Below are positions 16,833 to 25,055 of a stretch of 64,000 nt of DNA, piece after piece; positions within the stretch are counted from its first letter, which is position 1; each line of letters starts with the position of its first letter. The notes under the pieces are model-generated. The model was not told the origin of the DNA, ran no database searches, and worked only from the letters and a program-made list of their open reading frames with translations. Source of the stretch: UBA10649 sp963700255 (GTDB lineage Bacteria > Actinomycetota > Actinomycetes > S36-B12); the NCBI GenBank assembly GCA_963700255.1, contig CAVOWW010000020.1, positions 11,542 through 75,541 of the forward strand, read 5' to 3'. Position numbers and translations under genes: made by a program.

Positions 16833-18522
16833 ATGGCGCCGACGTGCTGGCCGGAGCATCCGGACTTCGTCAACGACGCGGAGCAGGATGGCGTGGCGAG
16901 CGCTCAAGCGGCAGCTGCGCGACGGAGACGTGCTGATGCACGGGCTGCGGTTCACCGACCCGGTCGACGGCGAGGTCGAGATCGACCTGCTCGTCCTCAT
17001 GCCCGACCTCGGAGCAGCCGTGATCGAGGTCAAGGGCGGACAGATCACCTACTCAGACGGCCAGGTGTGGCAGGTACGAGGCGACGGCCGGCACCCCATC
17101 GACCCGGCGGAGCAGGCCGCGAAGGAGGTCCGAGCCCTGCAGCGATTCCTCGAGCGGCAGCCGGACTGGTCCCGTGGCTACCTGCGCGCGGCCTGGCTGG
17201 TCGCCTTCCCGCACACCCGCGTCACCGGAGACCTCGGCCCTCGGCTTGCGACGCGACATCGTCATCGGCGCGGACGACCTCGACGACGCGGCGGGCAAGG
17301 TCTTCGACCGCCTGCAGGACCCTTCCCTGGAGCGGTGGACGCCCCGGGACGGCTGGGTCCAGACCGCATGGGCCACCTGCTCGGCACCTACGACGCGACC
17401 GTCGAGATCCAGGGCCGCACCGCCGAACGGCTCAAGCACGCCGACCAGCTCACCGCCGAGCAGGCCGCGCTCCTGGCCGTCATCCGCAACGTGCCGCGGT
17501 TCGAGGTCACCGGGCCCGCTGGATCCGGCAAGACCTGGATGGCGACCGAGCAGGCCCGACGCTGGACAGCGGCCGGTGAGCGGGTGGCCTACCTGAGCTA
17601 CACCCGCGGCGTCATCGAGTCCATCCGCCGCTCGACGGCGCTCCTTCCGGCGAGCGAGCAGCCGGCGTGGGTCGGCACCTACTTCCTCATGGCAGCGTCA
17701 TGGGGCATCCGGCCTGCCGACGATGACGACCAGGACTTCTGGACGCGCCGCGGCCCCGAGGAGATGCTCGCCCACGCCCAGCGCATGGACGACGCCGACC
17801 GGTTCACGGCACTGATCGTCGACGAGGCGCAGGACTTCGCCGACTCCTGGTGGCCTGCCCTGCTCGCCGCATGCACCCCGGACGCGAAGGTGGCCGTGTT
17901 CCGCGACGATCAGCAGGCGGTGTTCTCGCAGAGGCGTGGCCGTCCCGACATCGACCTCGTGCCCCTCGTGCTCGGCGAGAACCTCCGCAACGCCAGTGAG
18001 ATCGTCGAGACCTTCCGCCACCTCATCGACGGTGAGGTCACCAGCCGGTCCGGCAGCGGCTTCCCCATCGAGTACGTGCGCTGCACCCCCGGCACGGTCG
18101 AGGAGGTGACCGACGACGTCGTGGGTGAGCTGGTCGACCACCGAGGCTGGCTGCCCGAGCACGTCGTCGTCCTCACCACCCGACACCGGCACCCCGTGCA
18201 CAGGGAGTACCTGGACAAGGAGTCCTACTGGAACGACCTGTGGGACTGCGACGACGTGTTCTACTCCACGGTTGCCGGCTTCAAGGGCCTCGAACGGCCC
18301 GCCGTCGTGCTCATGGTCGATGGCTTCCATGACGATCTCGACCCCCGCAGCGTCCTCTACACCGGCATGAGCCGCGCCCGGGACCTGCTCATCGTCGTCG
18401 CGCCCGAGGACGCCCTCGAGGAGGCCGGCGGGAGGAAGTTCCACCGGCGCCTGCTTCACCACGAGCGAGTGCTGGCACCTTGGAGTGGAGGGACCGCGGG
18501 CGCAGACCAGCCGAACGGATAG
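16833..18522 (+). CDS. NERD-domain superfamily I helicase, with three apparent frameshifts
   Basis: An N-terminal nuclease-related domain (GEVEIDLLVL, then VIEVKGG) is joined to a UvrD-like ATPase with Walker A GPAGSGKT, Walker B LIVDEAQDF, LGENLRNASE, VAGFKGLERPAVVL and motif VI LYTGMSRARD. The frame is broken three times: an extra G near 16891 (restoring EQDAWRALKRQ), an extra C near 17236 (restoring DLGLGLRRDIVIGADDLDD) and a missing base near 17369. The corrections give 562 residues starting at ATG 16833, preceded by GGGGAGG. Family members are thought to process nucleic acids and some are linked to phage defence, but no defence neighbours are seen. The 3' end overlaps the convergent GH3 gene by 67 bp. 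Confidence 0.8.
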
Positions 18523-20270
18523 AGGTCGCCGCCGCGGGCACCCTGACGCGGGATCGCCACGGGCAGCCGTCCGGTCGGCTCGACCTGGCCGGTCAGCACG
18601 CGGGTCAGCGACTCCAGTGCGACCGGGCGCGTCGAGTAGGTCGCGAGATACGTGCCCACCCTCGGGAACCAGCCGATGTCGTAGGGCGTGCCGGCGGCCG
18701 CGACGACCAGGGGCACACGGGTGCGCCTGAGCCCCTCGACGAGCGCCACCTGCTGCGGGTTCGCGCCGACGTTGTACGTGACCGTGACGACGAGGTCCTG
18801 GCCCCTGCTCCCGGCCACGGCCGCTGCCACTAGGGCGGCGGTGGGCTGCGACCCCGTCTCGACGATGGTGACGACGGCCCCCCGCTGGCGCAGGCTCGTC
18901 GCGAGGGCATCGGTCGTCACGGCCCCCCGGCCGGTGACGAGCACGCGCTTGCCCACCCACTGCCGGAGCGGCAGCAGGTCCGCTGCGTCGCGCACCAGCG
19001 TCGTCGTGCGGTCGGTGATCTGCTGGGCCACGGTCTCGTGGGCGGGCGCACCCACGACCGCGTCGACGAGACTCGGGTCAACCGTCACCGCACCCAGGGA
19101 CGTGAACCCCCGCGCCTGCTTGAGCTCCAGTACGCGTCGCACGGATGCCTCGATCCGGTCCTCGCTGAGGCGGCCGCGGGCGACGGCGCCGATCACCGCC
19201 TTGAAGGCAACCGGCAGGTCCGGCGGATCGAGGAGCTGGTCGGCCCCTGCCTCGAGGGCGCGCACGGCGACCTCCCCGTCGGAGAACATCGTGCGCACTC
19301 CCTGCATGCGGAGCGAGTCCGTGACGATCACCCCGTCGAAACCGAGCTCATTGCGCAGCAGCCCCGTGAGCACCGGCTTCGACAGCGTCGACGGCAGGCC
19401 CGACGGATCAATCGACGGCACGACGATGTGGGCCGTCATGATCGCGTCCACGTCCGCATCGATCGCCGCCTCGAAGGGCGCCAGGTCGATCCGCGCCACC
19501 TGGCTGGCGGAGTGCGTGATGATAGGGAGCGCCGTGTGGCTGTCCGTGCCCGTGTCGCCGTGGCCGGGGAAGTGCTTCGCGGTCGCCGCCACTCCCGCGG
19601 CCTGATAGCCGTCGACCTGAGCGCGTACGAGGCGCGACACCAGACCCGCGCTCGACGAGAACGACCGGACCCCGATGACGGGATTCGCGGGATTGACGTT
19701 GACGTCGGCGTCCGGCGCGTAGTCCTGCAGGATGCCCATCGCCCGCAGCTCGATGCCGGTGATGCGAGCCGCCGACCACGCATCCTCGACGGAGCGGGAG
19801 GCCCCGAGCGCCATGCTTCCGGGCAGCATCGTCGCCGGCGGTCCCACTCGGACGACCAGCCCCTGCTCCTGGTCGAGGGTCGTGAGCACCGGCACGGGCA
19901 CCGCCTGCGCGGCCGCCACCGCCTGCACCCGGTTGCCGAACTCGGCGAGCGCGCGCGGCGTCGTGATGTTGGGACCGAAGTAGATGAGCCCGCCGATCGC
20001 GTAGCGGGCGACGAGCTCCGCCGCGTTGTCGACGCCGAACTCCGCTCGGTTCTGCGCCACTGTCGCGGGATCCGTCGTGTCCGCGGTGGTGCCGTAGATC
20101 CGCGGGACGAACAGCTGCCCGACCTTCTGCTCGAGCGTCATGGATGCGATGGTCGAGTCGACCCAGTCAGCTGCCACTGCGAGATCGATCGCCGGCGCCG
20201 GGGACACGGCCAGCGACAACGACCCGGTCATCAGCAGCGCCGACAGCGCGATCACGCGGATGCGTCGCAT
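18456..20270 (-). CDS. Secreted glycoside hydrolase family 3 (NagZ-like beta-N-acetylhexosaminidase)
   Basis: 604 residues with a signal peptide (MRRIRVIALSALLMTGSLSLAVSPAPA). The NagZ signature AKHFPGHGDTGTDSH runs from 231 to 245, including the His245/Asp243 dyad that serves as acid/base, and the nucleophile is D318 in VIVTDSL. A C-terminal alpha/beta domain (VLVTGRGAVTTDALATSL...) follows, as in the longer actinobacterial and Bacillus NagZ types. It probably trims GlcNAc from peptidoglycan muropeptides outside the membrane. It is convergent with the NERD-helicase gene and overlaps its 3' end. Confidence 0.92.
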   Translation of the reverse strand: MRRIRVIALSALLMTGSLSLAVSPAPAIDLAVAADWVDSTIASMTLEQKVGQLFVPRIYGTTADTTDPATVAQNRAEFGVDNAAELVARYAIGGLIYFGPNITTPRALAEFGNRVQAVAAAQAVPVPVLTTLDQEQGLVVRVGPPATMLPGSMALGASRSVEDAWSAARITGIELRAMGILQDYAPDADVNVNPANPVIGVRSFSSSAGLVSRLVRAQVDGYQAAGVAATAKHFPGHGDTGTDSHTALPIITHSASQVARIDLAPFEAAIDADVDAIMTAHIVVPSIDPSGLPSTLSKPVLTGLLRNELGFDGVIVTDSLRMQGVRTMFSDGEVAVRALEAGADQLLDPPDLPVAFKAVIGAVARGRLSEDRIEASVRRVLELKQARGFTSLGAVTVDPSLVDAVVGAPAHETVAQQITDRTTTLVRDAADLLPLRQWVGKRVLVTGRGAVTTDALATSLRQRGAVVTIVETGSQPTAALVAAAVAGSRGQDLVVTVTYNVGANPQQVALVEGLRRTRVPLVVAAAGTPYDIGWFPRVGTYLATYSTRPVALESLTRVLTGQVEPTGRLPVAIPRQGARGGDLYPFGWSAPAVPPLQGASTRSW

Positions 20271-20329
20271 GACTCGACGGTAGCCATCCGACGGACCTGG
20301 TGTCCTCCGCAGGTGGCTACTGTCGGCCC

Positions 20330-20638
20330 ATGCCCGTCGTGAAGATCAATGCCATCTCCGTGCCGCCGCAGGCGGGGCCCGAGCTCGAGCGTCGGTTCGC
20401 CGACCGTGCCCACACGGTCGAGGCCTCGCCCGGCTTCCTCGGCTTCCAGCTGCTGCGCCCTGTCCAGGGCGACGACCGCTACTTCGTCGTCACCGAGTGG
20501 GCCGACGAGGAGTCGTTCGCGGCCTGGCGCGACGGGGACGCGCGATCCGCCCATGCCGGCCAGCACGGCCCGGCGGTGTCGTCCGGTGCCAGCCTCCTCG
20601 AGTTCGAGGTCGTGCTGGACGTCCGGCCCCGCGCCTGA
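20330..20638 (+). CDS. mhuD: Haem-degrading monooxygenase, MhuD type
   Basis: A 102-residue protein beginning MPVVKINAI, nearly the same as the mycobacterial MhuD start. By direct count the known MhuD haem-site residues coincide: N7, R26, W66 and H75 (axial ligand). The body (SPGFLGFQLLRPV...YFVVTEWADEESFAAW) and the C-terminal ASLLEFEVVLDV also fit. It would degrade haem to release iron in the cytoplasm, giving mycobilin-type products in mycobacteria. The start is ATG 20330 by homology. It is transcribed alone, with no haem-uptake genes nearby. Confidence 0.9.
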   Translation: MPVVKINAISVPPQAGPELERRFADRAHTVEASPGFLGFQLLRPVQGDDRYFVVTEWADEESFAAWRDGDARSAHAGQHGPAVSSGASLLEFEVVLDVRPRA

Positions 20639-20660
20639 AGCACCGAGGACCCGCCCGCAG

Positions 20661-20690
20661 CCATGTAAGAAGGTCGCGGCCCATGTAAGG
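20661..20690 (+). promoter_or_regulatory. Direct repeat CCATGTAAG, spaced two helical turns
   Basis: The 9-bp word CCATGTAAG occurs at 20661-20669 and 20681-20689, exactly 20 bp apart, just upstream of the ATG at 20698. The spacing puts both copies on one face of the helix, as expected for an operator of a DNA-binding protein. The following gene has an HTH-like C-terminus and could be autoregulated. This is an inference from position only. Confidence 0.4.
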
Positions 20691-20697
20691 TCCGTCC

Positions 20698-21309
20698 ATG
20701 TCGAAAGTGGACCGGCCAGGGATCACGTCGCGCATCCGCCCGGCGAAGGGCAGCAAGCACGTCTGGCGCATCGACGATGCACGGACCTTCACTCTGCCGG
20801 TGGTCGTCGACCACCTGTCTGTCGATCCCAGCAGCGACGAGCTGGAATGGCACATCGAGGCGACCGTCGACCTCATCGACGACGAACTGGTCGTGACCGA
20901 GCTGCGGGTCGTGGCACCGCGCGGACTCGATCTCACCCGGATGCAGCGCGAGTTCCTGTGGGCCACCCCGGTGAACATCATCGGCAGGGGGGTCCCCCAT
21001 CTCCTCGAGAAGGGCCTCGATCCGTTCGACTACGACCTCCCCGTCGCTGGCTTCCCCCAGGCAGCCGACCTCGGCCAGCCGGTCAACGAGCGACTGACCG
21101 AGGAGTTCCTCGAGGACATCGCCCGCGAGTACCTGGCCCACGGTCGCGGGTACGCCAAGGCGATGGCGGCCGAGCGGCACGTCTCACCGCGGACCGTGGT
21201 CAGCTGGGTGGAGAAGGCCCGGCGCCGAGGCATCCTGACACTCGTGCCGAAGGGTGCCTACGGCGGCGAGATCATCCCTCAGGGCAAGCGCCCCACGGAC
21301 TCCCGCTAG
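20698..21309 (+). CDS. Actinobacterial protein with C-terminal helix-turn-helix, function unknown
   Basis: 203 residues. The N-terminal half is an unassigned beta-rich domain (HVWRIDDARTFTLPVVVDHLSVD...LEWHIEATVDLI), followed by an acidic stretch. The C-terminal part (EYLAHGRGYAKAMAAERHVSPRTVVSWVEKARRRGIL, residues about 140-177) is a clear helix-turn-helix of the kind that picks a start site or binds an operator. The basic end (GEIIPQGKRPTDSR) overlaps the convergent CsbD stop by 4 bp. Homologues with this HTH are common in actinobacteria, but I know of no tested function. The CATGTAAG repeats just upstream may be its operator. Confidence 0.65.
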   Translation: MSKVDRPGITSRIRPAKGSKHVWRIDDARTFTLPVVVDHLSVDPSSDELEWHIEATVDLIDDELVVTELRVVAPRGLDLTRMQREFLWATPVNIIGRGVPHLLEKGLDPFDYDLPVAGFPQAADLGQPVNERLTEEFLEDIAREYLAHGRGYAKAMAAERHVSPRTVVSWVEKARRRGILTLVPKGAYGGEIIPQGKRPTDSR

Positions 21310-21524
21310 GAGAGCTTCTCCTTGACGGAGTCGATGACTCCCTCGGCGGCGTCCGCAGCGCCCTTCACCGCGTCCTTCGCCTTGTCGGCGACGTCGTCCA
21401 GGGTCTGCTTCGCCTTCGCGGAGGCCTGATCCGCCTGGCCTTCCGCCTTGAGGTCCTCGTCGCCCGTCAGTGCACCGGCTGCTTCCTTGACTCGACCTGT
21501 GGCCTCTTCGATCTTCGGATCCAT
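21306..21524 (-). CDS. CsbD-family stress protein (second paralogue)
   Basis: 72 residues: MDPKIEEATGRVKEAAGALTG, DEDLKAEGQADQASAKAKQ, then an alanine- and lysine-rich helix ending SVKEKLS. It is a hydrophilic stress protein of unknown action and differs from the paralogue at 12170 by a 10-residue insertion near the end. It lies just downstream of the PspC/LiaF gene and the small membrane gene on the same strand, so it may belong to the envelope-stress response controlled there. Confidence 0.87.
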   Translation of the reverse strand: MDPKIEEATGRVKEAAGALTGDEDLKAEGQADQASAKAKQTLDDVADKAKDAVKGAADAAEGVIDSVKEKLS

Positions 21525-21624
21525 GGCGTTCTCCTCACGGTGGGCTCAGCCCGCCACCGGGACGGCGATGGGCCGGCACACTTCGAGGTTAACCCTCGGC
21601 CTGTGCCGACCCATCCCTGAGGGG

Positions 21625-21861
21625 TCACGTCCCCGCTGCGTCGTTCCCTTCCATGCCGGCGGCCAGCCGACGGTCGGAGCGTCGCTGCGCCACCAGGGCA
21701 CCGCCGAATCCAGCAAGCCCCAGGCCCACCAGCGCCAGTGGCAGCGCCAGCCGCGCGTCGAGTCGCACGTCGGTGTACGCACCGACGATGTAGGCGAGGG
21801 CGAATCCGGTGAACAGCAGTCCGGAGATCAGCGAGAACAGGTCGATCGGATGCTTACGCAC
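21625..21861 (-). CDS. Small two-helix membrane protein
   Basis: 78 residues with two hydrophobic segments (LFSLISGLLFTGFALAYIVGA and LALPLALVGLGLAGFGGALVA) and basic flanks. Its ATG overlaps the stop of the PspC/LiaF-like gene by 8 bp, so it is translated with it. No family is recognised; it is a probable accessory protein of that envelope-stress module. Confidence 0.7.
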   Translation of the reverse strand: MRKHPIDLFSLISGLLFTGFALAYIVGAYTDVRLDARLALPLALVGLGLAGFGGALVAQRRSDRRLAAGMEGNDAAGT

Positions 21862-23059
21862 GGGACACCTCCAGGTCTCCGACGTCCGTTCGGACGGTCA
21901 GCTCGATGGTCGGGCCGGTCAGCGGCCCGTCTGGCAGCTCGGCGACGACGCTCACGTCGTCGCCGTCCTCCCGGGGCAGGCCGTCGACGTCGAGGGTGCC
22001 GAGGCCGACCTCGGCGTCGACGAGCACGCGCACGTCGTCCGGGACGGTCACGAGGAGCTCGCCGAGCCCGACCGACGCATCGACCTCGATGGTCGTCGTC
22101 CCGTCCGGGATGACCAGCCGGGTCAGGTCGAGCTCCGCGGAGCCCACACTCAGCTCGAACGGCCTCGACGCCAGGGCGGGGGTGGTCGGCGTCCAGGCGC
22201 GCTCACCGACGCCGGCGTCGAGCCGCTGCCCGAAGTCGGCCGGGATCATGGCGATCGGAGCCGTCACCAGCAGCAGGGGCGCGGCGATCGCCACGAGCCA
22301 GCGGGCCCGGCCGGCGAAGGCTCCGACCAGCAGGCCGATGCCGAGGATGCCGAGCGCTGACGCGAGGATCACGACGAACGGGATGTCGGCAGCACCGGTC
22401 GCGTCGAGCGACACCAGGACGCCCGTCACGATGACGGCAAGGCTCAGCGTGGCCAGCCCCAGGTAGGAGCGCGGTCGCGGTGCCGGCGGCACGGGGGCCG
22501 GCACTGGCGCCACGTAGCCGGGGTACTCACCCGAGCCGCCGTAGGCGTAGGGCGCCGGCATGACTGCCGTGTCGTTCTCGGTTGGGACGGCGGTCGCAGC
22601 CGGGAGCGCGCTCGCCGGCGGCCGGGTGGCGAGGTAGAGCACGAGGGCCCCCACCGCGAGCAGGAGCAGGAACGATCCGCCGCCGCCCCATCCGCCGAAC
22701 ATGGCGCCGCCCAGACTGGCGAAGATGATGACGCCGACGACGATGCCCACGACGATCAGCACCGTACGTGCCGTCGAGTTCGGCTGGCGCGACTGGTCGA
22801 TGAACCGCTCGGCCTGGCTCGACGGGGCACCCTCCTCCGGGATGAACAGCCACCCGATCAGGTAGAGGAGGAGTCCGCTGCCGCCGAAGACGGCGAGCAC
22901 GACGAGGACGACCCGGACGATCACGGGGTCGATGCCGAGCCAGCGGGCGAAGCCGGCGGCGACACCGCCGAGAACGCGGTCGGACTGGCTTCGGCGCAGG
23001 GGCGGGCGGGGGGCGGGGGGAGGCGGCACGTAGGCCGGGAACTCGGTGTTCTGTGTCAT
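21854..23059 (-). CDS. PspC-domain membrane protein with a LiaF-like C-terminus
   Basis: 401 residues starting at ATG 23059. After a proline-rich leader comes a PspC domain (SDRVLGGVAAGFARWLGIDPVIVRVVLVVLAVFGGSGLLLYLIGWLFIPEE, about 23-75), then several membrane helices, and a C-terminal cell-surface domain with repeated beta motifs (VGSAELDLTRLVIPDGTTTIEVDASVGLGELLVTVPDDVRVLVDAEVGLGTLDVDG) typical of LiaF/DUF4097-like proteins. Such proteins sense envelope stress and often tune an adjacent histidine kinase. It is divergent from a PspC-kinase/LuxR pair, which supports that role. Confidence 0.85.
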   Translation of the reverse strand: MTQNTEFPAYVPPPPAPRPPLRRSQSDRVLGGVAAGFARWLGIDPVIVRVVLVVLAVFGGSGLLLYLIGWLFIPEEGAPSSQAERFIDQSRQPNSTARTVLIVVGIVVGVIIFASLGGAMFGGWGGGGSFLLLLAVGALVLYLATRPPASALPAATAVPTENDTAVMPAPYAYGGSGEYPGYVAPVPAPVPPAPRPRSYLGLATLSLAVIVTGVLVSLDATGAADIPFVVILASALGILGIGLLVGAFAGRARWLVAIAAPLLLVTAPIAMIPADFGQRLDAGVGERAWTPTTPALASRPFELSVGSAELDLTRLVIPDGTTTIEVDASVGLGELLVTVPDDVRVLVDAEVGLGTLDVDGLPREDGDDVSVVAELPDGPLTGPTIELTVRTDVGDLEVSRA

Positions 23060-23099
23060 GGCTCCAGCCTGTTCCGCTGCGGTCGTCCCCACATCGGGG

Positions 23100-23192
23100 A
23101 GCAACCCTGATCCGACCCTGATCTTGCCCGGGGAAAGCTCAGGGGTCGACCCTGATGCCACGGGCGGCCATCGACGGGGATGATCAGGGGGT
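23100..23192. promoter_or_regulatory. Array of CCCTGATC operator-like words between the divergent PspC genes
   Basis: ACCCTGATC occurs at 23104-23112 and 23115-23123 (11 bp apart, one helical turn), ACCCTGATG at 23149-23157 (34 bp further), and the reverse complement GATCAGGG at 23182-23189. All four are within 90 bp of divergent promoter space. Helical phasing suggests a binding region for the LuxR-type regulator encoded at 24408. No -35/-10 pair was assigned. Confidence 0.5.
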
Positions 23193-23196
23193 GACG

Positions 23197-24411
23197 ATGA
23201 GCGACGCGCCCCCGCGGGCGACCCGCCCCACCCGGGGTCGGGTGGTGTCGGGCGTCTCGATCGGGCTCGCCCAGCATCTGGGCATCCCGACCTGGCTCGT
23301 GCGCCTGGTGTTCGTCATCCTGGCGTTCGCCGGCGGCATCGGCGTCGTGCTCTACGCCGCGTTCTGGGCCGTCCTGCCCCTGTCCGCGGAGGATCCGGAC
23401 GTCGATCCGTCGGCCGCGCGCGCTGCGGACACCACCCGGCTGCTCGCCCTCGCTGCGGTCGCCATCGGTGTCGCACTGCTCATGACGGCGGCCGGCGTGA
23501 CGATCGTCACCGGGGCGCTGGTGCCCATCATCCTGGCCGTCGTGGGCGCCGCCCTGATCTGGCGTCAGGCCGACGAGGAGCAGCGCGACTCATGGTCGAC
23601 CGCGGCCAGCCGGGCCGCACGCCAGACGGCCAGCACCACTGCCGGCGCAGGACGATGGCGGATCGCGATCGGCGTCGGCCTCGTCCTCCTGGGCCTCGTC
23701 GCCCTCCTTGCCAGCCGAACAGGCCCGGCCGAGGCGCTGCAGGCCCTGGCGACCGCGCTTCTCCTGATCGGCGGGGTGGCCGTGGTGGTCTTCCCGTGGG
23801 TCTACCGCCGCTTCCGCGAGCAGGGCGAGCAGCGCCGTGCCCTCATCCGGTCCGAGGAGCGCGCGGAGATCGCGGCCCACGTCCACGACTCCGTCCTGCA
23901 GACGCTCACCCTGATCCAGCGCAACGCCGGTGACCCCGCGGAGGTCGTACGGCTCGCCCGCACCGAGGAACGCGCACTGCGCTCGTGGCTCTACACGCCC
24001 ACCGGCGACCCGGACCGCACGTTCGCGGCAGCGCTGCGCCGGGACGCCGCCGATGTGGAGGCGACCTACGGCGCCACCATCGACGTCGTCGCCGTCGGCG
24101 ACGCCCCGCTCGATGCTCGGGTGGCGGCACTTCTCGCCGCTGCCCGCGAGGCCATGGTGAACGCAGCGCGGCACGGGGGCGGTCAGGTCTCGGTGTACGC
24201 CGAGGTATCCGACGACGGCATGGAGGCCTTCGTCCGCGACCGCGGCCCGGGGTTCGACGTCGCAGCCGTGCCCGAGGACCGGCACGGGCTGCGCGAATCC
24301 GTGGTCGGGAGAATGGACCGGCATGGGGGTTCGGCGACGGTGCGCAGCACGCCGGGCACGGGCACCGAGGTCGAGCTCCGCCTGCCCCGGCACGCGGAGG
24401 TGACGCCATGA
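23197..24411 (+). CDS. PspC-domain sensor histidine kinase (NarL/LiaS class)
   Basis: 404 residues from ATG 23197, 5 bases after an AGGGGG element. The N-terminal PspC domain (VVSGVSIGLAQHLGIPTWLVRLVFVILAFAGGIGVVLYAAFWAVLPL) is followed by three further helices. A HisKA_3 dimerisation region has phosphoacceptor H230 in AHVHDSVLQTL, and an HATPase domain has N-box REAMVNAARHG and G-box RDRGPGFD and HGLRESVVGRM. The PspC domain as sensor links it to membrane stress. Its stop overlaps the response-regulator ATG (ATGA). GTG 23191 is an alternative start. Confidence 0.9.
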   Translation: MSDAPPRATRPTRGRVVSGVSIGLAQHLGIPTWLVRLVFVILAFAGGIGVVLYAAFWAVLPLSAEDPDVDPSAARAADTTRLLALAAVAIGVALLMTAAGVTIVTGALVPIILAVVGAALIWRQADEEQRDSWSTAASRAARQTASTTAGAGRWRIAIGVGLVLLGLVALLASRTGPAEALQALATALLLIGGVAVVVFPWVYRRFREQGEQRRALIRSEERAEIAAHVHDSVLQTLTLIQRNAGDPAEVVRLARTEERALRSWLYTPTGDPDRTFAAALRRDAADVEATYGATIDVVAVGDAPLDARVAALLAAAREAMVNAARHGGGQVSVYAEVSDDGMEAFVRDRGPGFDVAAVPEDRHGLRESVVGRMDRHGGSATVRSTPGTGTEVELRLPRHAEVTP

Positions 24412-25049
24412 CCCTGGACCGCCTGCGCGTCGTGCTCGTCGACGACCACGCGATGGTCCGTGCCGGCGTCCGCACCGAGCTCGGCGACTCGTTCGACATC
24501 GTCGGCGAGGCTGCCGACGTCGATGAGGCGGTGCGGGTGATCCTCGACACGGCGCCCGACGTCGTGCTGCTCGACGTCCATCTGCCCGGGGGAGATGGGC
24601 GCGCCGTGCTCGACGCCTGCATCACCCAGGTGCCGGGCACGCGGTTCCTCGCCCTGTCGGTCAGCGACGCCCCCGAGGATGTGGTCTCCGTCGTCCGCGG
24701 CGGCGCGCGCGGCTACGTGACCAAAGCGATCTCCGGTGTCGAGCTGCGGGAGTCCGTGCAGCGGATCGCCGACGGGGATGCGGTGTTCTCCCCCCGCCTG
24801 GCCGGCTTCGTCCTCGACGCGTTCGCCGGCGGGGCCGCGGAGAAGGATGACGAGATCGACCGGCTGACCCCGCGCGAACGCGAGGTCATGCGCCTCATCG
24901 CTCGTGGGTACACGTACCGCGAGGTCGCCAGCGAGCTCGTGCTGTCGATCAAGACCGTCGAGACCCACGTCTCCGCGGTCCTGCGCAAGCTTCAGCTGTC
25001 CGACCGGCGCGAGCTCGCGAAGTGGGCGTCCGCGCGTCGGCTGATCTGA
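24408..25049 (+). CDS. LuxR/NarL-family response regulator
   Basis: 213 residues. The receiver domain has acidic pocket D12-D13, phosphoacceptor D56 (VVLLDVHLPGGDG) and the switch lysine in YVTKAI. The C-terminal GerE-type helix-turn-helix contains LTPREREVMRLIARGYTYREVASELVLSIKTVETHVSAVLRKLQLSDR. It is the partner of the PspC kinase, with a 4-bp overlap. It probably controls the divergent PspC/LiaF operon through the CCCTGATC words upstream; LiaR and VraR are characterised relatives with similar gene sets. Confidence 0.93.
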   Translation: MTLDRLRVVLVDDHAMVRAGVRTELGDSFDIVGEAADVDEAVRVILDTAPDVVLLDVHLPGGDGRAVLDACITQVPGTRFLALSVSDAPEDVVSVVRGGARGYVTKAISGVELRESVQRIADGDAVFSPRLAGFVLDAFAGGAAEKDDEIDRLTPREREVMRLIARGYTYREVASELVLSIKTVETHVSAVLRKLQLSDRRELAKWASARRLI

Positions 25050-25055
25050 GCGGGC

